The notes: generated from the letters alone by a model not told the origin. DNA of 64,000 nucleotides from Petaurus breviceps papuanus (GCA_028583685.1 JAMXIF010000220.1:38693509-38757508), one strand, 5' to 3'; positions 34,443 to 46,480 are shown, numbered from the stretch's first letter. Translations and numbers: made by a program.

Positions 34443-35860
34443 GAGAAGGTAAACAGGAAAAAGAAATCATAAGAGCTTATTAAAATCGAACTATTTACAT
34501 TCCTATATGGAAAAATTATAATTGTGACTCATGAGACTTTTTAGTATGAGGATAGTTGAAGGGAATATACATGTATATATACAAATATGTATAAGAGGAT
34601 ATATGTATGTATAAATACATATGTGAGTGTGTATATATATATATGTATACATGTATAAATAGATAGAGGGCACATTATTGATTGAATAGGTAGGGACAAT
34701 GTCTAAACAATAAAATTAAGAGGTAAGAGAGGAATATAGTGGGTGAGGGAGAAAGGGGGAGATAGAATGGGGTAGGTTATCTCATATAGAAGAGGCAAGA
34801 GAAAACTGTTACTATGAAGGGGAAGAGCAGGAAGGTAAAAGGGAATGAGTGAACCTTGCTCTCATTGAATTTGACTTAGGGAGGAAAGGCATACACAATC
34901 AATTGGGTATCTTGCCCTACAGTAAAGTAGGCAGGAAGGGGAAAGGATGGGGATGATGAAGGCAGGGCAGATTGGAGGAGAGGGTAGTTGGAGCCAAGCA
35001 CTTTTGAAGGGGGACAGGGTCAAGGTAGAAAATACAACAAGTTTGGGGGTGGGATAGGATGTAGGGAAATACACTTAGTCTTTCACAATATAATTACTAT
35101 GGAAACATTCTCCATGACTGCACGTGTATGACCTATAATTAATTGCTTGTCTTCCCATTGGATTGGGTGAAGAAGGAAGAGGGGAGACATTCTGGAAATC
35201 AAAGTTTTAAAAACAAATGTTAGAAAAAATTGTTTTTTACATGCAACTGGAAGATGGAATGTGCAGACACTGTGGTGTAGAGGTCCATCTTGCCCTACTA
35301 GAAAGTTATGGGGGGATGGGGGAGTATATAGGAGAAAGCAGATTGGGGCAAGGGGTATTCAGTATCTTTGTCATTTTAGGGTGGTGGGTAGAGGAAAGAC
35401 AGGGAGAAAATTTGTAACTCAAAATCTTGTGGAAATGAATGTTTAAAACCAAAAATAAATAAGTAAAAGATTAATTAAAAACAAATACAACTGAAATGAG
35501 AAAGCAGAAAATTAGAGAAAATTTTATTGCAAATTTCTCTTATAAAGGCCTCATGTTTCAAATGTGCAGGAAATGGAGTGAAATTTATAAAAATAAGAGC
35601 AATTTCCTAGTTCATAAATGGTCAAAGGGAAGGAATAGAAAATTTTCAGAAGAAATCTAAGCTCTCAATAGTCATATGAAACAAAATTTTCAAAATCATT
35701 ACTGATTAGAGAAATGCACATTAGAACAACTCTGAGATACCACCATATACCTATTAGATTAGGTAACATGGCAGAAAAGGAAAGTGAAAAATGCAGGAAG
35801 GCACATGGAAAAATTGGGACACTATTGAACTCTTGGTGAAGTTTTGAACTAGTCTAACCA

Positions 35861-36121
35861 TTGTGGAGAACAATTAAGAACTATGCCCAAAAAACTATAA
35901 AACTGTGCATACCCTTAATCTCAACAACACAATTACTTAGTCTGTATAACAAAGAGATTAAAGAAAAGGGAAAACGGACCTACTGGCACAAAAATATTTT
36001 TAGCCATTCTTTTTGTGGTGGTAAAGTACTGGAAATCAAGGGAATGCCCATCATTTGTGGGATGGATAGGCACATAGTGATAAATGAATGTGATGGAACA
36101 TTATTCCACTACAAGAAATGA
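35861..36121 (+). pseudogene. L1 ORF2 C-terminal remnant
   Basis: The frame reads MWRTIKNYAQKTIKLCIPLI and later WHKNIFSHSFCGGKVLEIKG, aligning with the L1 ORF2p C-terminal segment seen intact at 38178-38585. It ends HYKK before a stop. The rest of ORF2 is lost. Confidence 0.75.
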
Positions 36122-37809
36122 TGAGCAAAATGGTTTTAGAAATACCTGTGAAGACCTATATGAACTGGTTCAAAGTGATGTAAGCAGGAAAAGGGGAGCA
36201 TTATATACACAAATGGCAGTATTGTAAGGATTATCAGCTGTGAAAGACTTAGCTGCTCTTATCAATATCCAAGAAAACTCTGAAGAACCCTTGATGAGAA
36301 ATGCTATTCACTTCTAGAGAGAAAAGTAATGAACTCTGGATGTAGATTGAAGCTTACATTTAAAGCTTACATTGTTTTGTTTAATTTCTAGTTTCTTTTA
36401 CAACATGGTATGGAAATGTTTTGCATGACTTCACATGTACAAAAAGAGACTATATTGTCTATTCAGATTTGTGAGAAATATATTATCTGTTTTACTCTTA
36501 ATTTTTTCATATTATGATTTTAATAATAAGATCATTTATTATTTAAAATGTATAGCAAATTTTGATTTATTTGGTCCATACCTAATTTCTTCCAAACTAT
36601 TTTTCGATTTGCCCAGTGTTTTTTTTTGTAGAGAATTTTTTTCCTGGTGAATTTATGTTTTATACTTTATCAAACATTGGGTTATTGAGTATTATTTCTG
36701 ATTCCCCGTTGTGTAGTCTTTTTCATTAATTTCTATATTTTTAAAACCAATAACAGATGGTTTTGCTTTCTTTAAGGAGCACTCTATAATTGAATCTGTA
36801 AAAATATGTTTTGTAGCTTGATCCCCAGATATTTTATGCATTTTGTAGTTATTAAGAGTGGGATTTCCCCTTCTATTACTGCTTCTTGTGTTTGTCATTT
36901 TATAGAAGAATGCTGTTGAGTTTTGCAGATTTATTTTGTATCCTGAAATTTTGATGAAGCTTTAAGCTATCTTAATTAGTATCTTTGCTGATACCCTAGG
37001 ATTTTCAAAGTATACCATCATATCATCAACAAATAGAGATATCCCTGTCTCATTTTTACCTATCTCTATCCGTTAATTTATTTATTTTTTGTTATTGCTG
37101 TTGTTAACATTTCAAGAACTGTTTGAATAAAATGTGGAGACTGGGTATCTTTGCTTAACTCCTGGATTTATTAGAAAAGATTCTAGTGTATTACCATTAT
37201 ATATCACACTTTTTATGATATTATTAAAAGACTCCTCTATGTGTGTACTTTTTAGGGTTTTTAGCTTAAGAGAGCATCATATTTTTCAAAGGATTTTTCT
37301 GCATCTACTGAGATGAACATGTGGACTTTGCTTTTGTGGCTTCTTTTAATATGGTTAATTATGTTGATTATTGGATTAATGTTGAACTATTGTTTTATCC
37401 ACATATATATCTCATATGGTCATAATTAGTGATTTCTTAGATGAATCACTAGTCATTTTGACAGGAATTTCTTAATAACTTTTAGGTCAATGTTTCTTAA
37501 TGTTTTGACTTATAGATATCTTTCTGTGTTTTATCTTTCCCTAACTTAGGTGTTAGTTCTATATTATTTTAATGAAAGGATTCTTGTAAGGGTGTACTAT
37601 TTCTCAATATTTGAAATGATTTGTGGAATATGGGTATTGATAGTTTTTAAAAGTTTGATAGAGTTCTCCTGTGAATTTATTACGAACCAATTTTTTCTTT
37701 TCTTCAGTAGTTCCTTTTATAGTCAGGTCTATTTCTTTTTCTGAGATTAAGTTATTTATTGGTTCTTTCCTATCTTCTGATAGTGTAGTTTTATTTCTAA
37801 AGATATTCT

Positions 37810-38731
37810 GTTTTTTGTTTATTTACTTTTATTTTACAGCATTCAGTTCCATAGTCCCTTGAGTTTCAAATTTTTTCTCCCTTCCTCTCCCCCCCCCCAC
37901 CATCATGGTGGCATGCACTCGATTATAGGATCTACAAGTATCTTCACATTAATCATTAGTCAGGTTGTACAGAAGGATTATGACTGATGCAATGATCAGT
38001 GGGAAAGAGGAAACAAAACAAAACAAGGAAAAGAAAGAGAGCAAGTAGTTTGTTTCACTCTGCATTCAGACTCCACATCTCTTTTTCTGGATGTGGGTAT
38101 CTCTTTCAATTTTTGAGTCTTTTGGAGTTGTCTTTTAGCCTTACATTGCTGAGAGGAGCCTAGCCTATTGAAGTTAGTCAACACACATACATTGTTTCTG
38201 TGACTGTGTAGAGATTTTTCCTGGTTCTGTTCTTCTCACTCAGTATCTGTTTATATAAGTCTCTCCAGGTTATTGTGAAGTCTGTCTGCTCCTCATTCCT
38301 TATAGCACAGTAGTATTCCATTACATTCATATAACACAACTTGTTTAGACATTCCCGAATTGGGCATATCTTTGATTTCCAATTCTTTGCCACCAGAAAA
38401 AGAGCCATTATAAACATTTTTGTACTTATGGGTCCTCCTCCCACTTCTCTGATCTCTTTGGGATATAACCCTAGAAGTGGCATTGCTGGGACAAAGGGTA
38501 TGCACTTATTTATAACCCTTTGGGCATAGTTCCAGATTGCTCTCCAGAATGGCTGGATCAGTTCACAATTCCACCAAAAATGCATTAGTGTTTGAATTTT
38601 TCCACATCCTCTTCAGCATTTATCATTTTCCTGTTTTGTCACCTTAGCCAATCTGGCCGATGAGAGTACCTAAGAGTTGTTTTGATTTGCACTTCTCTAA
38701 TCACTAGTGATTTAGAACATTTTTTATAAGC
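37810..38731 (-). mobile_element. 5'-truncated L1 inserted in an older L1
   Basis: On the minus strand: the ORF2 C-terminus, then 3' UTR with 'gcatgccaccatgatggtgg', ending 'actcaagggactatggaact'. The flanks ttctaaagatattct (37795-37809) and ttctaaaaatattct (38732-38746) are a 15-bp duplication with one mismatch. The ORF2 end is open for 135 codons, so it is younger than its host. Confidence 0.9.
38178..38585 (-). pseudogene. L1 ORF2 C-terminal domain, open for 135 codons
   Basis: The translation starts MHFWWNCELIQPFWRAIWNY and includes NKCIPFVPAMPLLGLYPKEI, KMFIMALFLVAKNWKSKICP, CYMNVMEYYCAIRNEEQTDF and TWRDLYKQILSEKNRTRKNL. These match the order of the mammalian ORF2p C-terminus (HCWWxCK, PAIALLGIYPK, MFIAALxxIAKxWK, MEYYxAIRKNE, WxxLExIMLSE). 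It is a truncated fragment with no endonuclease or reverse transcriptase attached, so not functional. Confidence 0.88.
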
Positions 38732-39801
38732 TTCTAAAAATATTCTTCTATTTCATATTCTCAATTTTGTTATGATGTAATATATTCTAATTATTCTTTT
38801 TCTTTTGGTTTTCCTGTATTTTCACCTTGCTCATTTTCTATTTTATTTTTTGTTCTTTTAAAATAATATTAATTTTATTAGTCTTTTCAAAGAACAAGCT
38901 TTAATTTTATTCATGTCTGAGTTTTTTGTTTCTAATTTATCTATTTCCTCTATGATTTTTAAAATTTTCTCTTGTTTTTATTTTAGATTTGTTATTTTTG
39001 ACTTTCCAATTAAAATGCATATTTATATTATTAGTCCTTTTTTTCTATTTTATTAATGTATATTTATTTAGAAGTATACAATTTTTCCCTGAGGAAAAAA
39101 ATACAACTTTAGCTGCATTCCAGAAATTTTGGTATATTGTTTCATCATTATCATTTTCTTTTACATAGTTGTTAATTATTTTATGATTTTTCTTTGACTC
39201 ACTATTATTTAAAATTTCATTGTTAAGTCTCCATTTGGGTCTTTATGTTTTATTTGGGGTCCCTGAACTAATTATTTCATTTGCACTATGAATTGTAAAG
39301 GATATGTTAATTATTTCTGACTTCTTACATTTGTTTGGAATATCTCAATGCCTTAGTGCATGTTCAACTCTAAGATTTCTATATGGTACTGAAAAAATAT
39401 ATATACATATATTCTTTTCCTATACTGCTTAGAGAATGACATGTCTTTTAACTTTAGTTTCTCCAGGGATTTATTCAGTTGTGTATTTTTCCTTATGTGC
39501 ATTTTTCTGTTAGTCTAATCCAAAAACTGAGAAAGGGATATTTAAACCCCCCATTATTATTACTGTCTTCTTGTACCTCATATGCTTGTGAATTTTGAAA
39601 TTAGATTTTTCAAATGGATTTTATGAATTTGTATGGTAAGGCATTCAGAGCATACATGTTTTTATAGACATTGGTTTTTCATCTAGGGTTCCTTTCAGCA
39701 TATTATAGTTTCTTTGTCTCTTTTTGTTTTTGAATATTTGCTTTGGCATTGTCAGAGCACATGATCACAACTCCTACTTTTCTGGATTCACTGAACTTAT
39801 A

Positions 39802-41000
39802 TGTAGTGGCAAGCACAGAAGTAGTTCACTCCTTGTTTCAGCTACTGAAAAAACACCTTGTTTCAGTTCAAGTTTCTTTTGAACCTTGTATCAAGTCTGT
39901 TAAGAAACAGAATGTGTGAACCTCAAAACTTATGAACCCTAGAACTCATTAACTCCTGCAAAAGGAAGGGGAAGAGCTAATGACCCATATATCAGGAGAG
40001 GCCCAGGACATAAAAACAGCAAAACTGAGAAATGGACTCTTGTGGTGGCAGAGTTAAGAAGGAGAAAACTTGTGGTATCCCAGCGCTCTGTCTGTTCTGT
40101 CTGTGTTGATGTTTGTTTGTAATACTTTGTACAGTAGCCCTGGTACCTTACTGGAATCCCTGAAAGATGATTTCCTGGTTGTATGTTTACAGAAGTCCTG
40201 GAGGAGGGTTTTGGATGTCCTGGGACTTTACTGATAACTTGTGCTGACTTATTAGACTATGTTTGTGGGTCTGTGTTGATTTCTATGTTGATGATTTGTA
40301 TTGAGTTCTCAGACCTTGTTGGTGGGTTTGAGTTGATTTCACAGCAGATAGTGAATTGATGATGGTGCTGGCAATGTGCATGAATATTATTGCAGCTCTG
40401 TCAAGCTTTGTCTTCCCAGAAACAGGAACTGTGAAGGACTTTAGGTGGACTGGACACTGTGAACTTCAATATGAAATGGGAACTAGATGAAGAACTGGAC
40501 AAGGAGATGGACAAGTAATGGGGAGTGACCTGCCTTTGAACCCAGGTGACAGTTGGAGCTGGGACCATGGAAGAGGAATCATGGAAGCTGAGAGCCAGCC
40601 TCAAGTCAAGCTGAAAGAAGACTTTACTTGGATACTGTGTACTGACTGAGAAGATTATCATTTACTGTGACCTAGTAGTGGAGAATTTTGACTTTTGTAC
40701 TTTGTGTTTGGATTAAGGATTTTGTGATTGACTAAATGAATGGACTTTGTTGAAAACTATGTGACCACTTTGGTGAAAACTATGTGACCATTTTAGTGAT
40801 AAGTTTTGAGTTGTGACATGGTGAATGCTGTATTTTGATTTTCTGTGATAAGTTGTACCATTCTGAATACTGTACATTGTTTTTCTGTGAATGTTTTGCT
40901 CTGATTTGTTATTGAATAAATAGAGTTCGCTATACTATGTAATCAGAACCTTGAAAACTCTGCATAGTCCTTTGGTAAGCTGCTCATGCGTGGCTTTACA
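39802..41000 (+). mobile_element. Solo-type retroviral LTR, ~1.2 kb
   Basis: A retroviral LTR fossil with TG start (tgtagtggc) and CA end (ggctttaca). The flanks ttata and atata agree at 4 of 5 positions. A polyadenylation signal (aataaa) is at 40915-40920, about 80 bp before the end. It contains a short internal tandem (about 40751-40797). Sections near 40170-40215 match the element at 63257-64000 (ttgtatgtttacagaa). No internal retroviral region is attached. It interrupts L1 ORF2. Confidence 0.75.
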
Positions 41001-41282
41001 ATATAATAATTTTCCCCCATCTCCTCCACTTTGTTTTCTATTTATCTTGTGTGTGTTTGTGTGTTTCTTGTAACAACAGATTGTTGGGTTGTGTTTTCTT
41101 ATCCAATCTGTCACTGCTTTTAATTTTATTGGATTATTTAATCCATTCATATTTAAAATGATGAGAGTTATGTTGAAATTATCCCCTATATGTCAAAACT
41201 TATTTTATTTAAGCTGTGAATTTGTTCCCTTTTGCATTGTAAGTACTAGGTTTCTCCAGTTATTTTATCTCAATCTTTTTTT

Positions 41283-41431
41283 TTTTTTTTGGAGGGGGGA
41301 GGCAAGGCAACCAGAGTTAAATGACTGGTCAAACAGCTAATAAGTGTCAAGTGTCTGAAGCTGGATTTTAATTCAGGTCCTCCTGACTCCAAGGTTGCTG
41401 CTCTATTCACTGCACCAGCTAGCTGCCTCCC
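41283..41431 (-). mobile_element. WSINE/MAR1-type SINE, antisense, in L1
   Basis: A poly-T tail, 'gcaaccagagttaaatgact', 'caggtcctcctgactccaag' and 'ctgcaccagctagctgcctc'. The flanks tcaatcttttttt and ttaatcttttttt look like a 13-bp duplication. Confidence 0.85.
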
Positions 41432-41886
41432 TTAATCTTTTTTTAAGATGACCATGTTCCTACTAGCTCTCTTCTTTCCCCTTATTATTTCCTATCATTT
41501 ATTACCCTTTTAGCTTTTCATTGTTAATTCCTTTTTTCTCTCTTGTTTTTATCTACTTATATAGTTATTCCCTTCCTTTTTTATCCTTTCAGTTTTTCAA
41601 GAAGATCCACCCATCCTCTCCTCTCCTTAAACTAACTTATTCATTAGTTTATTAGATTTCCTTTTTGTGATTTTTTTTCTCAAAAAATATTTCTCTCAGT
41701 CTCTTTATTATCTCTCCTCTCTTTTTGTCTATTCCAGCACCTCATTCTCTGACCCATGACCCCTCTGTTTATTTGCTTTATCTATTTGTATTCCTCATGT
41801 AACCTAAACTTCCAAGATTTCCATTCTAGGCAACCTCCTTCCCGCCAGTCAAGTTGGTTTCTGCCCATTTCTTTTATACCTAAGAA

Positions 41887-43092
41887 CAGAACTGCACAAC
41901 TTGGCAGTAGGTAGAGCCCAAAATAAAAACAGATTAAACTTCTTCAGACTGCAGAAAGATTTTAATGAGTAACTTTCAAACCAAAGGTACAATTGATGGT
42001 TAAACTATTTTGAAAATTAGTCATATTAAAAAGGATATTACTTAATTATACATACATATTACTTAAGATTTTTATTTATCAGGAAATCACAATAATGTTT
42101 AAAAAATTACTTTGCTAAGAAGTACAAGTTTTTATACATTTGTCAGGTTTTCCTACTGTTTACACTTAGTTAATAGAATGAATTACACTACTTGTCAGAA
42201 ATCAGTTCATCATACATTGGAATCATGTTTGATATTGATTTTTCTAGAAATCTGAAAACTAATCTTAGTACCAATCTCATTTTCTGAGTTTACCTTCTTG
42301 AAAAACCTTTATTCCCCACTGAAATTTTTCAACAATTTAGATGCTTTAATTTGGTTTTCATTGGTGTCCAATTTGCTTAATTCATGATGGTTTGATTTGG
42401 AATGGCAATGTAGATTATATTCCTTCGGAACAGCTATTACTTCTTACCAAACAATGCACAATATTTTGTCTCTCATGTAAGTAAACAAGTATCTATTTGT
42501 CCACTCTGGATTAAACACTCTATGTTCTGATTCAACTTTTTGTTTCTTTTGGTCACTCATTTTACAAAGTCACACCAAAATTTTTATATTAGAACCAAAA
42601 AATCGCCACAGCAACTGATCACATGCAAAGAAATACTGCATTGAGTGTCTAACCTTGGAGAAAGTGCCAGGCTGTCATATAACTTGGAGGGCAGTTGTGC
42701 AGCAGGGGAGGGGAAATAGCCCTCTCATTGTTGCTGCTTATTCCATAGTGGGCATGAGCTACATTGGTGTATGGCTGCACTCACTTTGTCCTTGTTTAAC
42801 ACCAGTATTGACCAAAAACATAGTGAAAAGATATGACTCTCACTCCTCTCAGACTAAAGACAGACTGATGATAGTTGGTTGCCATGGTTGCCACGTGACA
42901 AACAGGAGAGAGTGTGAAGTGGCAAACCACCTGCTGAGTTAATGGGGACAAAAGTGACTAGCGATAGGTGGGCTTGAACAAAGCATTTGTTCTATCTTTA
43001 CTTTCTTTTACATCCTTTAAATTTTTCACTGAGTTCTCAAAATCCTTTGGTGAACTGCTTGTGGCCCATGGGCTGTATGTTGTGCAGCTCTG
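41887..43092. mobile_element. hAT-type DNA transposon, non-autonomous, 1.2 kb
   Basis: The terminal inverted repeats are cagaactgcacaac at the left and the complement of cagagctgcacaac at the right (13 of 14 match). The 8-bp flanks cctaagaa (41879-41886) and ccttagaa (43093-43100) differ at one base. Eight-bp duplications and CAG-type ends fit hAT. The interior has no transposase frame. Its longest frame (42655-42942) shows no hAT motif. The right terminus is related to the 72-bp relic at 31843-31914. Subfamily not named. Confidence 0.85.
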
Positions 43093-43100
43093 CCTTAGAA

Positions 43101-43904
43101 CAATACCACTTATTCTAAATGTCAGAGAAGACACTGTCCTAAGTTAGGCCTCCTTCCTCACTGTTATATAGAACACCACTCATCTATACCCTTTCCTTGT
43201 TTTATTTTCCCCCATTTGCATCAAAATTTTATGCCCATGTATATGCTCTCCCACTCTCCCAATTACCAGTTGTCCCCAGAACTTCCAATTCCCCCACCCC
43301 TGTCCAACTTAGAAAGAGGACAATTTTTGAGCACTAAATCCCCCAATCCATACCCTGTGCAAGGTCTGCTTCAGTGCTCACAGAACATCTCTCTTCACCT
43401 ACCACTTCATTCATTAGTGGATCATCCTCCTAGCACAAAGCATGGCTCTTTTCATTCTCCCATTTAAAGTTTCCTAGTAGTATTTCATTACGGTAAATTC
43501 CTTTGAGAAATTTACCTGAATTTTCTTTTAAGTAGTTAAATACCATATTGTTTTGTGCATGCAAATGTAATAAAGCTATTTTTCATTATCAATGAAAACT
43601 TTAAGTATAATGCAGTTTACCTATTTTTTCCCTGAAAATCATCAGTTGTTATTATTGCCTTAAATAAACATCATTGTAGCTCATTTTTAGTCATCTTTAG
43701 AAAAAAATAGGTTTTGTTATATCTGCTACTTTTCACTTTGCATGTATATATGTATGTTAGTGTTATATATATGTATACATATACACACATATTCATGCAC
43801 ACATTATATGCTAGTGGTCTTTCTGTATGATAATCTGGTTTTTTTAATTTATTAGTCCATTCTTTTATTAAAGAGGGTAATATATTTATTGACATTAAAT
43901 ATTT
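43101..43904. other. Unassigned, possibly L1 inter-ORF sequence
   Basis: Pyrimidine-rich at 43140-43480, which could be further antisense L1 inter-ORF or 5' sequence of the host L1. The rest is AT-rich with a TATG patch at 43740-43795. No gene is recognised. Confidence 0.35.
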
Positions 43905-44715
43905 TAAAATGTTTTTCAAATTTAATGTAAAAACTATTTGAAGATTTTTTTAGCCTTGAGTTCCAATTTCTTTTTTCCCAATCCTTCCACCTTATTGAGA
44001 ATGCAAGTCACTTGTTATACATGATGACATATGCAGTCATGCAACATACGTCCATTTTAGTCATGTGCAAAAAAACAAAAACTAAAAAAAACAAGAAAAA
44101 TTAAGATTTTTTAAAAAAAGTATTCTTTTATCTGCATTCAGACTGTATCAATTCTTTCTCTGCAAGTGGATAGCATTTTTCATCTTAAGTACTTTGGAAT
44201 TGTTTTAAATCATTGTATCACTTAGAATAGTTGTCATTCACAGTTGATCATTATATAATATGACTGTTACTGTTTACAGTGTTCTTCTGGTTCTGCTTAC
44301 CTCACTTTGTGTCAGGGCATCCAGGTTACATCAGTTGTATCCAGGTTTTCCTGAAAGTATTCTGCTTGTCATTTCTTATGGCACAATAATATTCCATCAC
44401 AATCATGCATCACAGTTTGCTCAGTCATTCTACATCCCCCCATTTTCCAAGTATTTGCCATAAAAAAGAATTGATATAAACAAGTCCTTTTCATTTTTTT
44501 TCCCCTTTAATCTCTTTGAGATAGTAGTGGCACTGGTAGATCAAATTATATGCATATACCCTTTGGGCATAGCTCCAAATTGCTGTCCAAAATATTTGGG
44601 CCAGTTCACAACCCACCAACAGTACATTAGTCTGTTAATTTTCCCACATTCCCTCCAACATTTGTCATTTCCCATTTGAGGTTTAATTGTTAAGTTTACT
44701 TAGAATATTTTAAAC
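43905..44715 (-). mobile_element. 5'-truncated L1: ORF2 end and 3' UTR, antisense
   Basis: The plus strand shows 'aagtggatagcatttttcat', 'ttctggttctgcttacctca', 'cacaataatattccatcac', 'accctttgggcatagctcca' and 'acattccctccaacatttgt'. This is the reverse complement of L1 ORF2 end plus 3' UTR. The subfamily resembles the inverted piece at 61847-62085. Confidence 0.82.
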
Positions 44716-44749
44716 CACTTTATTTTAGTTAAATTTGTAGTCACTCCCT

Positions 44750-44750
44750 C

Positions 44751-44801
<51 letters not shown>
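44750..44801. repeat. (CT)n microsatellite
   Basis: About 25 uninterrupted CT units. Confidence 0.97.
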
Positions 44802-44805
<4 letters not shown>

Positions 44806-44893
44806 AATCTGAACCTGATCTTCCCCATACCAAATTCCTCATCACTATGCTTCCTGCCTATCCTGCCCAATCCCAAATTCTTTGTGTTTGTTA

Positions 44894-44931
44894 TGATGAT
44901 GATGATGATGATGATGATGATATTTCCATTC
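44894..44931. repeat. (GAT)n microsatellite
   Basis: About eleven tandem GAT units. Confidence 0.95.
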
Positions 44932-45060
44932 TTTTAATGAAAATAATGATAAAGTCTTCATTACTTTTATGCTGTTTTGGCTTTCTATTTCCCAGTTCAG
45001 ATGAAAGTATTGAATCTTTTGTCCATCATTCTCTTAATTTTATGGACATTAATTTATAAT

Positions 45061-45345
45061 ATCTTTTTATCTTTTCTAATTTTTTACTTATTTATAACAT
45101 TCTTTTCTTTTTAAATTGTGAATTTTAAGTACTCTCTCCTGATTCCTTTCCTACTCACCAAGTATAACACCTTTTTCCTCTTTAAACTGATTATTCATTT
45201 ATTTTAATATCATTTTCTTTTTAAATTTAGAGTTCCAAATTCTTTCCCTTCTTTTCACAATCTCTTCCACCACCCACTGAGAAGGCAAGCAATATGATAT
45301 CACTAATTTATACATATGAAATTATGAAAATATTTTTCCATATTA
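45061..45345 (-). mobile_element. L1 3' UTR, antisense
   Basis: 'ttagagttccaaattctttc', 'ccacccactgagaaggcaag' and 'gcaatatgatatcactaatt' match the antisense 3' UTR also seen at 61850-61960. A first, shorter 'aacattcttttctttttaaa' at about 45090 may be a second end. Confidence 0.7.
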
Positions 45346-45520
45346 GACATATCACAAAGACAAATATATGTACACATGCATTATATACACATATGCATGG
45401 ACACACATGAAAATTATATATAGATACACACTGTATATACACATATGTTTTCTCTGTGCATGTAGGTGTATATATACATGTGTGTATATATATGTATATG
45501 TGTGTGTATATACACAGAGA
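45346..45520. repeat. TA/TG/CA-rich low-complexity tract
   Basis: Mixed dinucleotide repeats (tatatacacatatg, tgtgtatatatatgta). It separates two L1 pieces in opposite orientation. Confidence 0.8.
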
Positions 45521-46480
45521 TACTCAAAAAAGAATTAGATAAATGGATTAAACAGCAACATTTAGAAATATGATGTATAAAAGAAATAGAGTTCAAACAT
45601 AAATATTTGCTCATAAATAAGATACTGGAGCAAAATCTATTATGTCTTAACTAAATTTAAAATGTGGGTTTAGAGGACTAGCAATAATGACCTCAGATTA
45701 GGCAATAGCAAAGAAAGTTTTGATTAATATAATAATGTAAATTAGATTATGCTAAAAGTTATCATAGAGTATTAATTTCAATATTTAACATGTGCACCAA
45801 ATGCATAGGATTTAAGCTCATCAAGGAAAAGGAAAATGAGTTAGAGGAAGAGATAACCAGCAGAGCTATACTGGTAGTGGAATCTCAGACATAGACATTT
45901 TCAGACACCAACAAATTTAAGTAGGAAGTAAAAAAAACAGTAGTTGAAGAAATAAATGGAATGTTAGAAAATTTTATATTATATTTCAATATGATTATTG
46001 GATGATAATAGAAAATAGCAGCAAATTTCTCAGCAGTATATAACTCATTTCCAAAAATCTCCATATATTAGAGCATAAAATTTCAGAATCAAATGCAGAA
46101 ATGTGGAAATATTAAACACATCCTTATAGATCACAGTGCCATTAAAGTTATATCAAGAAAATAAAGCCTTTTGAGGGTTAAAGAGTTGAAAATTTATTTA
46201 CAACTAAATAACTTAATCCTAAAGAATATGTTAGTCAGAGAAAAAATATAGAAGCAACACTTTCATTAAAGATGTCAACAATGAGACAATATGTCAAAAT
46301 TTTAAAGTTGTAGACAAATCATTCTTTAAGGAAAAATCAGTGTTTCTAAACACTTTCATTAAGGAAAGAGTGAGAGAAGAGATCAATGAATTGTGATACA
46401 ACTAAAAACCCCGTAGAAAACCAAGTTCAAAACCAAACCCACCAAAACAGAAACTTTTCCTTTAAAATATTTTCACATAT
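45521..46480 (+). mobile_element. L1 ORF2 endonuclease region, sense
   Basis: 'ctggagcaaaatctattatg', 'catgtgcaccaaatgcatag', 'attagagcataaaatttcag', 'gatcacagtgccattaaagt' and 'acaatgagacaatatgtcaa' follow the order of ORF2 in the L1 at 58880-59560. It is heavily degraded with no open frame. The orientation is opposite to the L1 3' UTR on its left. Confidence 0.75.

Larger units (their letters stand above)
32434..35470 (+). mobile_element. Full-length half-L1 (HAL1-like) inside an L1
   Basis: 5' UTR from 'gaagagccaaaatgtcagag', ORF1 remnants from about 33318 to 34442, then 3' UTR to 'aaaaccaaaaataaataag'. After subtracting the SINE at 33610-33785 and one duplication the length is about 2.84 kb, as for the copy at 54801. 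ORF2 is absent between the ORF1 end (gagaagcatgagaaggtaaa) and the tail. Confidence 0.83.
30560..36445 (+). mobile_element. L1 LINE (rearranged) hosting four later insertions
   Basis: 5' UTR-like sequence (30560-30950) matches that of the L1 at 53815 ('gcactaaaatcttcccaatc' versus 'gcactaaaagctttccaacc'). An A-rich ORF1 part follows, then a jump near 31740 into the ORF2 endonuclease region. After the half-L1 at 32434-35470 the ORF2 3' end and 3' UTR follow (35471-36445). Most of ORF2's reverse transcriptase is missing, so the copy is internally deleted as well as invaded. Confidence 0.75.
36446..41886 (-). mobile_element. L1 LINE, ORF2 and inter-ORF region, antisense, heavily invaded
   Basis: Reverse-transcriptase-region sequence lies at 36450-37809 (antisense 'gcagatttattttgtatcct', 'caaaggatttttctgcatct'). 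The rest of ORF2 runs to 39801, and the ORF2 start is at 41001-41150, where the minus strand reads NGLNNPIKLKAVTDWIRKHN and PTICCYKKHT, the endonuclease N-terminus. A pyrimidine-rich inter-ORF part continues to 41886. The C-terminus and 3' UTR are missing. Four later elements interrupt it, or border it on the right. Confidence 0.78.

Noticed and set aside
40401-40661. 86-codon minus frame with Ser run
   Set aside because: Antisense to the LTR at 39802-41000; no gene expected there.
42655-42942. 95-codon frame inside the hAT element as a possible transposase piece
   Set aside because: No hAT dimerisation or catalytic motif is visible and the frame is short; treated as non-coding filler of a non-autonomous element.
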